Of a stretch of DNA of 64,000 nucleotides, positions 53,561 through 62,274 are shown piece after piece. This stretch comes from Paenibacillus sp. 453mf (GTDB lineage: Bacteria; Bacillota; Bacilli; Paenibacillales; Paenibacillaceae). How positions within the stretch are numbered: position 1 is the stretch's first letter; each line of letters begins with the position of its first letter. Where the stretch lies: contig NZ_FPAC01000006.1 of assembly GCF_900116105.1 (NCBI RefSeq), positions 124,001-188,000 on the forward strand. Direction: 5' to 3'. The position numbers were made by a program, and so were the translations under genes. The notes beneath the pieces were generated by a model. It did not search any database. It saw nothing but the letters and a program-made list of their open reading frames with translations, and was not told the DNA's origin.

Positions 53561-54162
53561 TGAAGAAATATAGCCTAATTAGATCAGAGTTAGATAGTTT
53601 GCAAAGCCGTAGCAACATAAAAGGAATTCTAAGTACTATACTCACGCTCCCTTCACGATCAACTGCTGTGTTCATGAAGATTGATTTACCTGAGTACGAA
53701 GTGTTGCGTGCACAGGTCTTTTTAGAGGATATAGCTGATAAACTCGAAGATGATGCGGCACTAAGTATTGTCGATCTCATTGCTCTGCTTTTAAAAGATT
53801 TCCTTCATGTCACGACCACGACTAAGATGGAGGATCTGAAAACCTCATTATTGGAAATGAAGAAGAAGTACCTCTCTAAAACAGAAACTATAGAAGAATT
53901 AGTTGAACTTTCCCCTGGCCGCTCTTCTCTTCAATTGAAAGAGAAGCCACGTAGGGTTAAATATTATACTCTTGAACTCACGGTGCCACGTAAAACAGCT
54001 TTAAGACTAGAAATTGTTTTATATGATCTCGAACAAATGTTTAAATCGTTCAAAATTGGAATGGACGAGCTAGTTGCTATTGTATTTCTTGAATTCGTAC
54101 ATCATCTTAAGATCGGAAAACAAAAAGATATGATTAAACGATTTATTCAATGCTTTGGATAA
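53560..54162 (+). CDS. 200-residue protein with an internal duplication, near the origin
   Basis: ATG 53560 lies 11 nt behind GGAGG; TTG 53551 is too close. Two similar halves are visible: VFMKIDLPEYEVLRAQVFLE (about 34-53) with DLIALLLKDFLHVTTTTKMEDLK matches YTLELTVPRKTALRLEIVLY (about 129-148) with ELVAIVFLEFVHHLKIGKQKDMI. Each half has one beta strand followed by two helices. Its position next to the iterons suggests a role in copy control or partition. No known family is recognised. Confidence 0.65.
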   Translation: MKKYSLIRSELDSLQSRSNIKGILSTILTLPSRSTAVFMKIDLPEYEVLRAQVFLEDIADKLEDDAALSIVDLIALLLKDFLHVTTTTKMEDLKTSLLEMKKKYLSKTETIEELVELSPGRSSLQLKEKPRRVKYYTLELTVPRKTALRLEIVLYDLEQMFKSFKIGMDELVAIVFLEFVHHLKIGKQKDMIKRFIQCFG

Positions 54163-54203
54163 ACATATCCAACTCCATCATAGACAACGAGAAAAACTCT
54201 ATG

Positions 54204-54223
54204 TATCGGGGGCGAATATACAT
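54204..54223 (-). repeat. Iteron, inverse orientation, distal
   Basis: The reverse complement of the main iteron, about 0.5 kb from the 3' side of the initiator gene. It may serve in copy control by pairing of origins (handcuffing). Confidence 0.85.
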
Positions 54224-54718
54224 TTCATCATACTAGTGTACTCCTCTTACCTCAGGGTCAGTGTGGTGTCATAATTAGTGAGAATAATTTCTAAATTAAT
54301 GAGATGAAAATTATCGAGTACTGAATTATTATGCTTTGATTCGTATGAACAATTGCCCATGCATAGCTGCTCTATTTTTCCAATACTTCTGTTTGTTCAA
54401 TGTATCTTATTTTATTTACAAGCGTCACTTGTCTTCTGGCTAGTGCTACCGTTGCTTTATTCAAACGGTAAGCATTTTTTGTTTGATTAAACGGTAAGAG
54501 GTCCTCAGAATGAAGTATATACGGCTATACATTCCGCGAATAATTATACAATTATACATCTAGCCTTTGGCGGATAATCTCATCAATAGTGAAAATCAGG
54601 CCAGTACAGCAACGTTTAAGGGAAGATCATTCTCACTAATTCTGAATACGGCCCTTGATAAATCGAGATTTTTAACCAATGTTTTCTCACTATTTCTAAC
54701 ACTACACACGTTTTTTTA

Positions 54719-54738
54719 GTATCGGGGGCGAATATACA
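54719..54738 (-). repeat. Iteron, inverse orientation, behind the initiator gene
   Basis: A perfect inverse copy of the iteron, 13 nt from the initiator stop codon. Confidence 0.88.
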
Positions 54739-54744
54739 AATAAA

Positions 54745-54764
54745 CGCTCCCTATATAGGGAGCG
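54745..54764 (-). terminator. Hairpin at the end of the initiator gene
   Basis: CGCTCCC/GGGAGCG stem overlapping the stop codon of the initiator gene. The following T-run is weak, so termination may be partial. Confidence 0.55.
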
Positions 54765-55881
54765 ACAGTTGTTGAACACCTGCTTGGTTTGCCATACTGG
54801 TGGAGTTCAGTAATAAATTGGTTGGTGTTACTTCAAGGTACGAAGTCCCTGTTTCATCTTCATGAATAGTAAATTCCTCAAGAAGAGAAATCTCTACCAT
54901 GTTCTTACAAGCATCCTCAACAGCTTTTTTCTTGTAGACTGGACGTGTCGCCTTGGAACCCATGAGGTTTGATATTTCTTCCAGAGGCCAACGTGTAATC
55001 CCTTGTCCAACCTGCGCCGGAAGGAAAAGATACAAGTTCTGCGCAGTGTCTGTTTTAAGATCTTCTAAGATGGCTAGACTAAGATATGCAATAGCTCCGG
55101 ATTGCAGCGAGCGATAGATCATATCCGAGAACATAATTTTGAATGTGCTGTGCCGGTCTTTACGTCCAATAGCTTGGAGAATATTGATACGATCTAAGGA
55201 ATCAATAATCCCCTTCTCGTAGTAGTAGCAAAACTCGAATTTACTGTCCTGTAGTACCTCAAGGGACTGCCAAATTTCATTATACGTCTTACCACCTGTA
55301 TCACGATTCATTGCTTTGGCCAACGAGTATATTGTAAATTCAAACTCTTTCTGCTTTCCGCTTTCCTCCCAGAGTTTGTGAATACCGATTAATACCTTTG
55401 CATCCTGCAATGTTAATTCTTTGTTGGCTGGATGATAGATACGCGTACGACGATTGTCTCGAACTAAAGTGTCACCATCTTCTGCTGCAGATAAGGCTTT
55501 TTGCCGCTTAGTAGAAATTGAGGAAATTGCACCTTCAGCAAATATATGGCCATATGGGTGTGAAGGCTTGTTGTAGTAGGTTGCTCTTCTAATTTCTTGA
55601 GATTTGTTCCAAATGATCTGCTTGATTTGGTGTTTAAATATTTCTTTGTTAATGGCATCTGCCTCTTCTTGTGTGTTCGTTTGTTGAAGGAGTAGTTTAG
55701 TTAACTCGAGTTCTTTCTGACCTTCATCCCGAATGTGTCTTTGAGCTTCTTCTTTTGATTTACTCTTTAGTTGATCTGCAGCTTTTATAATTAAGTCCTG
55801 GACTTTTGGGTCTTCTTTCGGGAGCTCAAGCACTACTATCTTAGAGACCCACTGATCGATATTTACTTTTCGACGTGGCAT
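54751..55881 (-). CDS. Iteron-type plasmid replication initiator
   Basis: The 376-residue protein combines a charged N-terminal helical region (1-120) with two winged-helix-like parts (about 150-360). The stretch LTLQDAKVLIGIHKLWEES, FTIYSLAKAMNRDTGGKTYNEI, WQSLEVLQDSKFEF and INILQAIGRKD resembles TrfA/RepA-type initiators. Iterons directly upstream and two inverse copies downstream support the role. AAGGAG precedes ATG 55881. It should bind iterons, open the origin and recruit the host helicase. The family name is by similarity of layout; not a rolling-circle Rep. Confidence 0.85.
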   Translation of the reverse strand: MPRRKVNIDQWVSKIVVLELPKEDPKVQDLIIKAADQLKSKSKEEAQRHIRDEGQKELELTKLLLQQTNTQEEADAINKEIFKHQIKQIIWNKSQEIRRATYYNKPSHPYGHIFAEGAISSISTKRQKALSAAEDGDTLVRDNRRTRIYHPANKELTLQDAKVLIGIHKLWEESGKQKEFEFTIYSLAKAMNRDTGGKTYNEIWQSLEVLQDSKFEFCYYYEKGIIDSLDRINILQAIGRKDRHSTFKIMFSDMIYRSLQSGAIAYLSLAILEDLKTDTAQNLYLFLPAQVGQGITRWPLEEISNLMGSKATRPVYKKKAVEDACKNMVEISLLEEFTIHEDETGTSYLEVTPTNLLLNSTSMANQAGVQQLSLPI

Positions 55882-56444
55882 GGTAACAGCTCCTTTATTG
55901 TCAGGATATTCTGTACATATATTCAGTATATTTATACTTACTGCTTTAGAATAACACAGATCCGAATGATCTGATAAGATTCGAGTACCAATTGTATATC
56001 CGCCCCCGATACTATGTAGACTTAATACCGTTAATACGTATATTCAACCCCGATACTTAAAATATCTGTATTCTTATGATGTATATTCGCCCCCGATACC
56101 TTTTAGGAAAATTAAAAAGCACCACATGATTAACAATGTTGGTGCCCCATTGGACTACTTATATTCGAGTAATGTATATTCAGCCCCGATACTTTGAATC
56201 TCCAGCTAGAGTGATGTCAACGAACATATCAATACCTTTAAAAAATCGATTGTTCGTTTTCCCCCGTTGATATGTATATTCGCCCCCGATACCCTGCGAA
56301 ATCTAAGAAAATATACCAAAAAAAATTTTCCGAACATTCAACCCCGTTAGAATGTATATTCGCCCCCGATATACTGTCTATTCAAACCCGATAATTTGTT
56401 TATTCGTCCCCGATAAATCTAAGATGTATATTCGCCCCCGATAC
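55882..56444. other. Replication origin region with iterons
   Basis: Eight clear direct iterons TGTATATTCGCCCCCGATAC or close variants start at 55993, 56038, 56080, 56173, 56273, 56353, 56397 and 56425; degenerate forms lie near 56258, 56334 and 56378. Spacing is irregular (28-100 nt). The sequence between is AT-rich. The initiator promoter lies between the first iteron and 55881, so the initiator probably represses itself. Confidence 0.9.
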
Positions 56445-56790
56445 CTTGACGCGAAAAATATCAAAAAATACAATGACGGTAGGCTAGATTAGAAGTATAT
56501 GCCATGAGTAATATAAAAATACCTAGATAAGAAAAAAAGCCCCCGAAGTGGGGGCCGGGCCTTTAGGCCGATCGAATAAAAAAACCGCACACCGCTGAGT
56601 CGAGCCGCTAACTCAAATTCAGCAATGCTATTCCGCAGGATACTGTTTCCGCAAAAAAACAGTATGCCTGGGGCCGTGTTAAGGTCGCCCAAAAACAACT
56701 TTAACTTAGCCGGTGCCCTTCTATTATACGAGACAGTTCCAGTAAATTCAAGGGTTTCCGGCGTGAAAAACTCTATTAGGAGGCTTCTTC
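56445..56790 (+). promoter_or_regulatory. GC-rich structured leader of the winged-helix replication gene
   Basis: The segment contains GCCCCCGAAGTGGGGGC (about 56538-56554), GGGCCTTTAGGCC, ATACTGTTT/AAACAGTAT (about 56640-56667) and further GC stems, unlike its AT-rich surroundings. A TATTAT near 56723 may be the promoter of the gene at 56791. A copy-control RNA is possible but unproven. Confidence 0.5.
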
Positions 56791-57627
56791 ATGCCAAAAA
56801 GCATCAATCACTCTAACCAATTTTTGTTTGATGGTATTAAATCCATCCTTAATAACTCGGATCTTAAAACATATGAAAAAATAATTATGATTGTAATCAA
56901 GATGCATCAAGAGGAATACGGTGATGTATTTCCCGATTACGACACCATCGCTGCTGCAGGTGGGATGTCTAAACGTAAAGCACAGTACGTGGTTAAGGAT
57001 CTCCAAGCACGTAACATGATTGAAAAGTTTAGTCGTTTCAAAGAAGTTGCAGATGGAACTCGTAAACAAACATCTAATCGTTACACAATCGTTGATGAAC
57101 AGGTTGCTAAATCAAAAAATGATTCTGATGCACAGCATGCACAAAAAGCACAAGATGCACCTATAACGAATTCTCCATGTGCACAAGATGCACCCTATAA
57201 TTCAGGTTTTGAGAATCAAGAATCTTTAGATCTTTATCCTTCTACTGATTTAAAAGATGAAGAAGAATATATAACGCGCGAGCGTGAGAAACAATCTAAA
57301 ACTTATGCATGTTATGCACAAGTCTTTAACGAAATGATTAAAGACCACGGGACGGGGATATTAAGCTTTAAACAAGAAGAGTTTCTGGAAACCTGTAAAG
57401 TATACAACCTTCCTGTTAGATTGGTAAGTGAACTTTATCCTCAAATCAAAAAGGAGATTCAAAAGTTTCATTACGAAGCAATCCACCGCACCTTTGATAA
57501 GTTTATTACTTATTTGGTAAAGAGGAAAATTGCTAATCCGATCGCTTGGTTTGTTTCAACCTTTCGTAATGAAAATCTAAAAGTTCTAACAGAATTAGGG
57601 ATCCGATTCGGAAAGATAGTTTCATAA
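56791..57627 (+). CDS. Winged-helix replication protein (HTH_36/DnaD-like)
   Basis: The 278-residue protein begins with a winged helix (about 22-100: LKTYEKIIMIVIKMHQEEYG, PDYDTIAAAGGMSKRKAQYVVKDLQARNMIE) of the type found in plasmid and phage replication proteins. A linker with a short repeat (AQDAPITNSP, AQDAPYNS) leads to a helical C-terminal domain (about 175-270). TTAGGAGG precedes ATG 56791. Position next to the origin supports a function as primosome or helicase-loading helper. Confidence 0.78.
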   Translation: MPKSINHSNQFLFDGIKSILNNSDLKTYEKIIMIVIKMHQEEYGDVFPDYDTIAAAGGMSKRKAQYVVKDLQARNMIEKFSRFKEVADGTRKQTSNRYTIVDEQVAKSKNDSDAQHAQKAQDAPITNSPCAQDAPYNSGFENQESLDLYPSTDLKDEEEYITREREKQSKTYACYAQVFNEMIKDHGTGILSFKQEEFLETCKVYNLPVRLVSELYPQIKKEIQKFHYEAIHRTFDKFITYLVKRKIANPIAWFVSTFRNENLKVLTELGIRFGKIVS

Positions 57628-58182
57628 ATCTACAAATCAAAATGCTCAATAGATGTATACATCTTTGCAAGAAGACTCATTAAATTTGATTCGAGGAGAA
57701 TAATTTATTCTTTTAAGAAGATAGAGGGGCTCTTTCTAGCAAAAACAAACCTAGCTCCAAGTACAATGAATGAACTGCTGATGCTTTATCATTATTTTTT
57801 GTATCAGTCAGCTTGTTTCATTAAGGCTTGAGCTTACATTTTCAATTCAGTTGTTCTGTGAGATTGCTCAACATGCCCTTCTGTTTGGAAAATATGGACA
57901 AAGGTACTTGATTGGATTGATTACAGGGGACTCTTGGTCTTATTAAGAGAACCAAAATTAATCTGAAATGTATCTTGTGGGCTAATAGCATTTTCTTTTA
58001 CTATTGAAAAAGGCTATGGAACAAGCGAGCATGTATTTTCTACATATTCTTTTGTTTATGGTCTTAAGTATAATTTAATGTTTCATATGCACTATTCACC
58101 TTTTTCTGATGAGTGTATATAAGGGGAACCAGCTTCTGTATTTCAGCTTATCCCTAAATTTCTCCGGATTGGTTCTAAAAAC
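57628..58182. other. Intergenic region behind the replication genes
   Basis: No ORF with ribosome site and no clear repeat. A weak inverted stretch occurs near 57700-57740. Nothing else seen. Confidence 0.4.
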
Positions 58183-58208
58183 AATCAAAAAACGCCCCTT
58201 AATAAGGA
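58183..58208 (-). terminator. Terminator of the 65-residue gene
   Basis: ACGCCCCTTA/AAGGAGCGT stem with an A-run on the plus strand (T-run on the minus strand), just behind the stop codon. Confidence 0.8.
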
Positions 58209-58225
58209 GCGTCGTTAGTGTATGA

Positions 58226-58423
58226 TTAATGAATATAAGGTGTACTGTGATCAGATTCAATGAAATACGGTACCAAATTGATGGGATTGTCCCAATCCCC
58301 GATTTTAAATCCGATTGACAGTGTCTCTTGTGTTTGATTTGAAGTCGTTTGAGGCTTAAATGAAAGACCCACAACCTTAAAGACTCCATGCGCTTCTTTT
58401 AAAAACCGTTTAGGTGCTTTCAT
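58226..58423 (-). CDS. Hypothetical 65-residue protein
   Basis: AAGGGA precedes ATG 58423. The product has a beta-rich centre (VFKVVGLSFKPQTTSNQTQE) and no known motif. A good terminator follows, which supports a real gene. Confidence 0.6.
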   Translation of the reverse strand: MKAPKRFLKEAHGVFKVVGLSFKPQTTSNQTQETLSIGFKIGDWDNPINLVPYFIESDHSTPYIH

Positions 58424-58566
58424 AATAGTTGGTCCCTTCTTACTCTGAATAAGTTTTTATCGCAATATTGATATTTTCCGTTTAATCTATAAGGGCCTTT
58501 AAATACCTATATAAAAAAAGTAGTGAGTCACATTGACTATAAACAACATTTTATTCCACATAAACA

Positions 58567-58593
58567 AAAAAGACAAGGCTTTGTAAGCTTTGT
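58567..58593 (-). terminator. Terminator of the GGDEF operon
   Basis: AGACAAAGCTT and AAGCCTTGTCT (minus strand) form a stem followed by T6, about 40 nt behind the 52-residue gene. Confidence 0.8.
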
Positions 58594-58628
58594 CTCTTCA
58601 TAAAGTTTAATGTAATTATAATAATATG

Positions 58629-58787
58629 TTAAATTATCTGTCCTCTCTTCAAGCCACAATACTCACATTCTTCACCGTTAGACACGATCTTTGTGAAGTC
58701 CTCGCTGAAGCAATAAGCTTCACTCCAGGTATGTTCACAAAACTCTTTGTCGTTACGGAAATCTACATTTTGATCGTATTTATGCAT
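58629..58787 (-). CDS. 52-residue protein with a CxxC motif, coupled to the GGDEF gene
   Basis: The ATG lies inside the end of the GGDEF gene (8-nt overlap), so translation is coupled. The acidic peptide (MHKYDQNVDFRNDKEFCEHT...) ends with CEYCGLKRGQ; with Cys22 and Cys/His residues it may bind zinc. A terminator follows. Unknown function, but likely an accessory protein of the cyclase. Confidence 0.65.
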   Translation of the reverse strand: MHKYDQNVDFRNDKEFCEHTWSEAYCFSEDFTKIVSNGEECEYCGLKRGQII

Positions 58788-59925
58788 TTGAAACAACCTT
58801 TAGTGCCTCTGGTTTAATCAGAGCCTGGCTTCCTCCTCCATACTCCATTACTTTGTTCTTTCCAGTTTGTTTAGCATTGTACATCGCTTCATCTGCTTGC
58901 TTTATTAACACTTCAGGTGGTAATCCACTTTCAAATATCTTGTAACCGATACTTGCAGTTACCATCGATTCTTGCTCAATACGTCTCCTCATTCTTTCGG
59001 TTAGTTCAACCATGTCTACATCCTCATTGAGAATTAACATCACCATTTCTTCTCCACCATAACGACCTGCGATTCCAAGGCCATCAACTTCTTCCATTAA
59101 AATGGTGGCCACTTCCTTCAGAACCCCATCCCCAACCTTATGCCCTTTTGTATCATTCAATTTCTTAAAATTGTCGATATCGGTGAAAATAATATGTACG
59201 GGTATATTTTGATCTACACATTTCGTAATGTATTTCATAAAATAGCGGCGGTTGAATAAACCAGTTAATGGATCTGTGATTGCGGATACGTAAGAGCTTT
59301 GCATTATGACAAGTGAATGATCCATTAAAGTTGCAAATAGAACTACGTATGCAGCAGGTGCTAAAAGAGAATAGATCAGGTTCATCCCCCCTGAAATTGC
59401 AGGAATCAGATCGGCCAATAAGGAACATAATAATGCAAATACAAAAATGCCAGTAGATAACCAAACACTTTTTCCTCGACTTATTCTTTTTCCAAAAAGG
59501 ATGGTAATGCCCAATACAGAGATAGCGCTTAAGGCACTTCCTGCCCAAATGGAGAAAGTTCCCGTAAAGAAACATACAGCTGCAGGTAAGAAAAATAATA
59601 TGTAAGTTTTAATGTCTGCCTTGTTGTGAATTCGATAAAATCCAAATAGAATCACTAATAAACTCGAATTGGATACTGCATTTATAGCTTTAACAAGCCA
59701 TGAGAGTTCGGTACTTGTGACTGCAGCTATTAAAAGTAAAATAAAGCTTACTACATTAAAAATCATATATCCAAATGATATTTTGGAGAGCATCGCATAT
59801 GATTTCTTTTTTCGTTTTGCATGTAACTGCAGAGATAATAACCACATTAAGACGCTTATTGGAATAATGAGTGCTACTCTTACAAATTCTCCATTAACTC
59901 CATTAAATAAATCTAGTAATGACAT
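58780..59925 (-). CDS. Membrane diguanylate cyclase (GGDEF domain)
   Basis: ATG 59925 lies behind AAGGAGTGG, giving 381 residues. Seven hydrophobic helices (about 15-205) precede a GGDEF domain (about 215-365) with DPLTGLFNRRYF, TDIDNFKKLNDTKGHKVGDG and the active-site sequence RYGGEEM at about 288-294. GGEEM replaces GGDEF/GGEEF; the catalytic acidic residue is kept, so activity is likely. No RxxD inhibition site is present. It follows the 121-residue membrane protein by 16 nt and is thus behind leader O. Confidence 0.92.
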   Translation of the reverse strand: MSLLDLFNGVNGEFVRVALIIPISVLMWLLSLQLHAKRKKKSYAMLSKISFGYMIFNVVSFILLLIAAVTSTELSWLVKAINAVSNSSLLVILFGFYRIHNKADIKTYILFFLPAAVCFFTGTFSIWAGSALSAISVLGITILFGKRISRGKSVWLSTGIFVFALLCSLLADLIPAISGGMNLIYSLLAPAAYVVLFATLMDHSLVIMQSSYVSAITDPLTGLFNRRYFMKYITKCVDQNIPVHIIFTDIDNFKKLNDTKGHKVGDGVLKEVATILMEEVDGLGIAGRYGGEEMVMLILNEDVDMVELTERMRRRIEQESMVTASIGYKIFESGLPPEVLIKQADEAMYNAKQTGKNKVMEYGGGSQALIKPEALKVVSNA

Positions 59926-59941
59926 AATCAACCACTCCTTT

Positions 59942-60307
59942 TCATTGATAAAAATTATTGAACCAGTCACGGTGCATTTGCATCGGATTCTTTATATATT
60001 GCATCCAGGCATGCTTGCTGTCTCGCTTGAATTTTTCTTTCATCTCCAGGAATAGCGTTATTAAAACCGGCCCCCATAAAACTGAACCGCTCAGAAGGAA
60101 ATAAAACATTCCTTTTGCTGAATTCAACACGTAGTACCAACCGTTGTAACTCTCATCTAGATTCTTCGCTTTTGCCCAACAAAAGAAAAATAGGTAAAAA
60201 AGAAATCCAGTCGATATATATGCAATGGGGAGGATGATTTGTAATCGAAATATAAACACTAAGACTAGTCCCAATGCCAACCAAAGATATCTGTATCTCT
60301 TGCGCAT
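59942..60307 (-). CDS. Small membrane protein, first gene of the GGDEF operon
   Basis: ATG 60307 is preferred because AAAGGGG lies 6 nt upstream; the extension to 60328 contains that site. The 121-residue protein has two to three transmembrane helices (about 7-40, 70-90) and a basic tail. Family unknown. It shares a transcript with the cyclase. Confidence 0.65.
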   Translation of the reverse strand: MRKRYRYLWLALGLVLVFIFRLQIILPIAYISTGFLFYLFFFCWAKAKNLDESYNGWYYVLNSAKGMFYFLLSGSVLWGPVLITLFLEMKEKFKRDSKHAWMQYIKNPMQMHRDWFNNFYQ

Positions 60308-60451
60308 AATGAACCCCTTTGCAATCAAAGTTACTAAATATTTATTGAACTAGAATAAGTGACACTTATGGTGTGATTATTGTTTCATTAGTTAGTGGCA
60401 ATATTCTTAATAACTTATCCTAAATTTCCCCTCTCACTATGAAATAAGAAT

Positions 60452-60548
60452 AAAAAAAGCGAACGCCTATTAAATGGGCGTTCGCGTGCTTCGCGTTTCT
60501 GGTTATTCAGTTAAGTATTATTATACAACATTAGTGCCTCGTGCTCAA
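60452..60548 (-). promoter_or_regulatory. Attenuator leader O before the GGDEF operon
   Basis: Minus strand: -35 TTGAGC (60548-60543), 17 nt, -10 TATAAT (60525-60520), AACTGAATAAC box, P1 CGCG-AAGCA-CGCG (60495-60483), 9-bp terminator GCGAACGCC/GGCGTTCGC (60485-60459) and T7. Confidence 0.88.
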
Positions 60549-60638
60549 TGAAAACCCTAATCATCATTTACATATATTCGTAAAATGATTGCTTTATCCA
60601 TTAGAACCACTCGGAGTCAAACCGAGAATCTTAAAAAT

Positions 60639-62255
60639 CTAGTTTAATAATTTTGCAGCCTCTAGTGCTTGTTCTGCTTTTTTTATGCTTTCGCTGGTTT
60701 GCTCGATCGCCGCATTGATCTTGTTAATATTCATTGCATCTTTCCAGCCGCTGAGGAGCGATGTTAAGTTGCCTATTAACTGTGATCCTCCTTCTGTAAC
60801 CGTAGCAATTAATTCCGGATCTGATATAACGCCTTTCACGTTTGCTACATAGGACTTTAACTTCTCTGCTAGCTGTTTGTCAGCCAGTGTTGCCGATAGT
60901 TGTTCTACAATTTCTGAATTCTCCACGGCAACTGCCATATGTCTAAAATACTCCTTTAATGAATCATGAACACGGGCTGTCTTTTCAACCAATAAAATGG
61001 TGTCGCCTAATGTAAGTGAGGAGCTAGAATCAGTTTGATCAAAATTGATTCCAAAATCGAGTAAGGATAACTCTTGATCGATTTCTTCTAGTTGGAGTGC
61101 CCTACTAGTAATTTTTGCTGCAGATGAGAGTGTTAAGGGCTCATCAATATCTGAGATTTCATCTTTAAGGATCAAACCTGCCTCGATCGCATAGTCGATT
61201 GTTTTTTGGACCTTTTCATTTTGGCTAAGATCATAGAAAGACTTAGTTAGGAAAATCGCTTTAGCTTCTGGGAATAGAGCGATTATCAAAAATTTAAGCA
61301 GTTGCTCCTCGGTAACAACTTCTTTTGGATCAAACTCCCCATCGATAAAACCGTATTCAGAAGCCTTTTCCTTAAGATAGTTAATATTTGTTTGTGTGTT
61401 ATTTTCAGATTCCTTTGAAGGCTTTGACCACAATCCTCTTGCTGAGGACTTAGCTTCTGCTTCTAGATGAGAGAATAAATCTTTCCATTTAGAATTTGGT
61501 TCAATTGTTAACTCTCGAGCATATCCACCGGCTACTAGATCCGCATTATACATCAACCCATTCTCTAAGAACACGTATGCCAGTGTCCGCCCATATGGAT
61601 CATCTGACTTATCTTCAGCAATAAATACTGTTTGTTGGCTAAGACTTTTTTTCGTATAATTCGAAGCCTCAGGACCCCAGTACTCTACTGCGCTACCCTC
61701 CTTGACCGTCTCGGGAGTATCTACTCCGATTAGTCTTATAACATCTTTCTGGCCTTTTTTAGGACCATCCTTATAAATGCCCTCAAATGTATCTCCATCC
61801 CGTATGTGCTCGACTTTAAACTCTTGAAGTTTAGCAGAATTAATTATAACGGTGTTAGGTTCTTTAATCCAACCTACGTTAGTGCCTAATGACTCACTTA
61901 CGAAACGAAGCGGTACGTATGTAGTACTATTTAAAATTGTTGGCTCGACAGAAACATTAAAAACATCTCCATTTTTCAATACTTCCTTTTTCCCGATGGT
62001 TAGCTTGATCGTTATATTTCCTTTTGTTGCTGTCACCGAGCTTGAATTGCTGTCCCATTTCACTTGGGCACCCAACTCCTCAAATATTGCTCGCATTGGT
62101 ACCATCGTGCTTCCCTTAATCAACTGAGGATCTTGATCAAACTCCATGTTTTTTCCATCGAGATATACAGATATACCTTCGGCAGCTCTTGAGTTCGAAG
62201 GACTGGCTAAAAGCGTTATGACCGTAATCGCGCATATTGCTGTTTTCTTCAACAA
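60639..62255 (-). CDS. Secreted nuclease with a copper-amine-oxidase-like N-domain
   Basis: The 538-residue protein has a signal peptide (1-24), a copper amine oxidase N-terminal-like repeat (about 27-140, MVPMRAIFEELGAQVKWD and YVPLRFVSESLGTNVGW), a staphylococcal nuclease domain (about 145-275) with RLIGVDTPET, DPYGRTLAYVFL and SSARGLW, then an SLH-like helical region (about 295-395) and a coiled C-terminus. The Arg and Asp/Glu residues of the nuclease site are present. It should act at the cell surface on extracellular DNA or RNA. The CuAO-type N-domain is common in Paenibacillus secreted proteins. Leader P controls it. Confidence 0.9.
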   Translation of the reverse strand: MLKKTAICAITVITLLASPSNSRAAEGISVYLDGKNMEFDQDPQLIKGSTMVPMRAIFEELGAQVKWDSNSSSVTATKGNITIKLTIGKKEVLKNGDVFNVSVEPTILNSTTYVPLRFVSESLGTNVGWIKEPNTVIINSAKLQEFKVEHIRDGDTFEGIYKDGPKKGQKDVIRLIGVDTPETVKEGSAVEYWGPEASNYTKKSLSQQTVFIAEDKSDDPYGRTLAYVFLENGLMYNADLVAGGYARELTIEPNSKWKDLFSHLEAEAKSSARGLWSKPSKESENNTQTNINYLKEKASEYGFIDGEFDPKEVVTEEQLLKFLIIALFPEAKAIFLTKSFYDLSQNEKVQKTIDYAIEAGLILKDEISDIDEPLTLSSAAKITSRALQLEEIDQELSLLDFGINFDQTDSSSSLTLGDTILLVEKTARVHDSLKEYFRHMAVAVENSEIVEQLSATLADKQLAEKLKSYVANVKGVISDPELIATVTEGGSQLIGNLTSLLSGWKDAMNINKINAAIEQTSESIKKAEQALEAAKLLN

Positions 62256-62274
62256 AATAATTACCCCCTAACAA

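Larger units (their letters stand above)
54163..54744. other. Intergenic region with two inverted iterons
   Basis: It lies between the 200-residue gene and the replication initiator and contains two iterons in inverse orientation, listed separately. AACGGTAAG occurs twice (near 54463 and 54492). No gene seen. Confidence 0.5.

Noticed and set aside
16348..60548. GEMM-type c-di-GMP riboswitches before the c-di-GMP genes
   Set aside because: The leaders are too short and lack the GEMM core; they belong to the AAGYA class.
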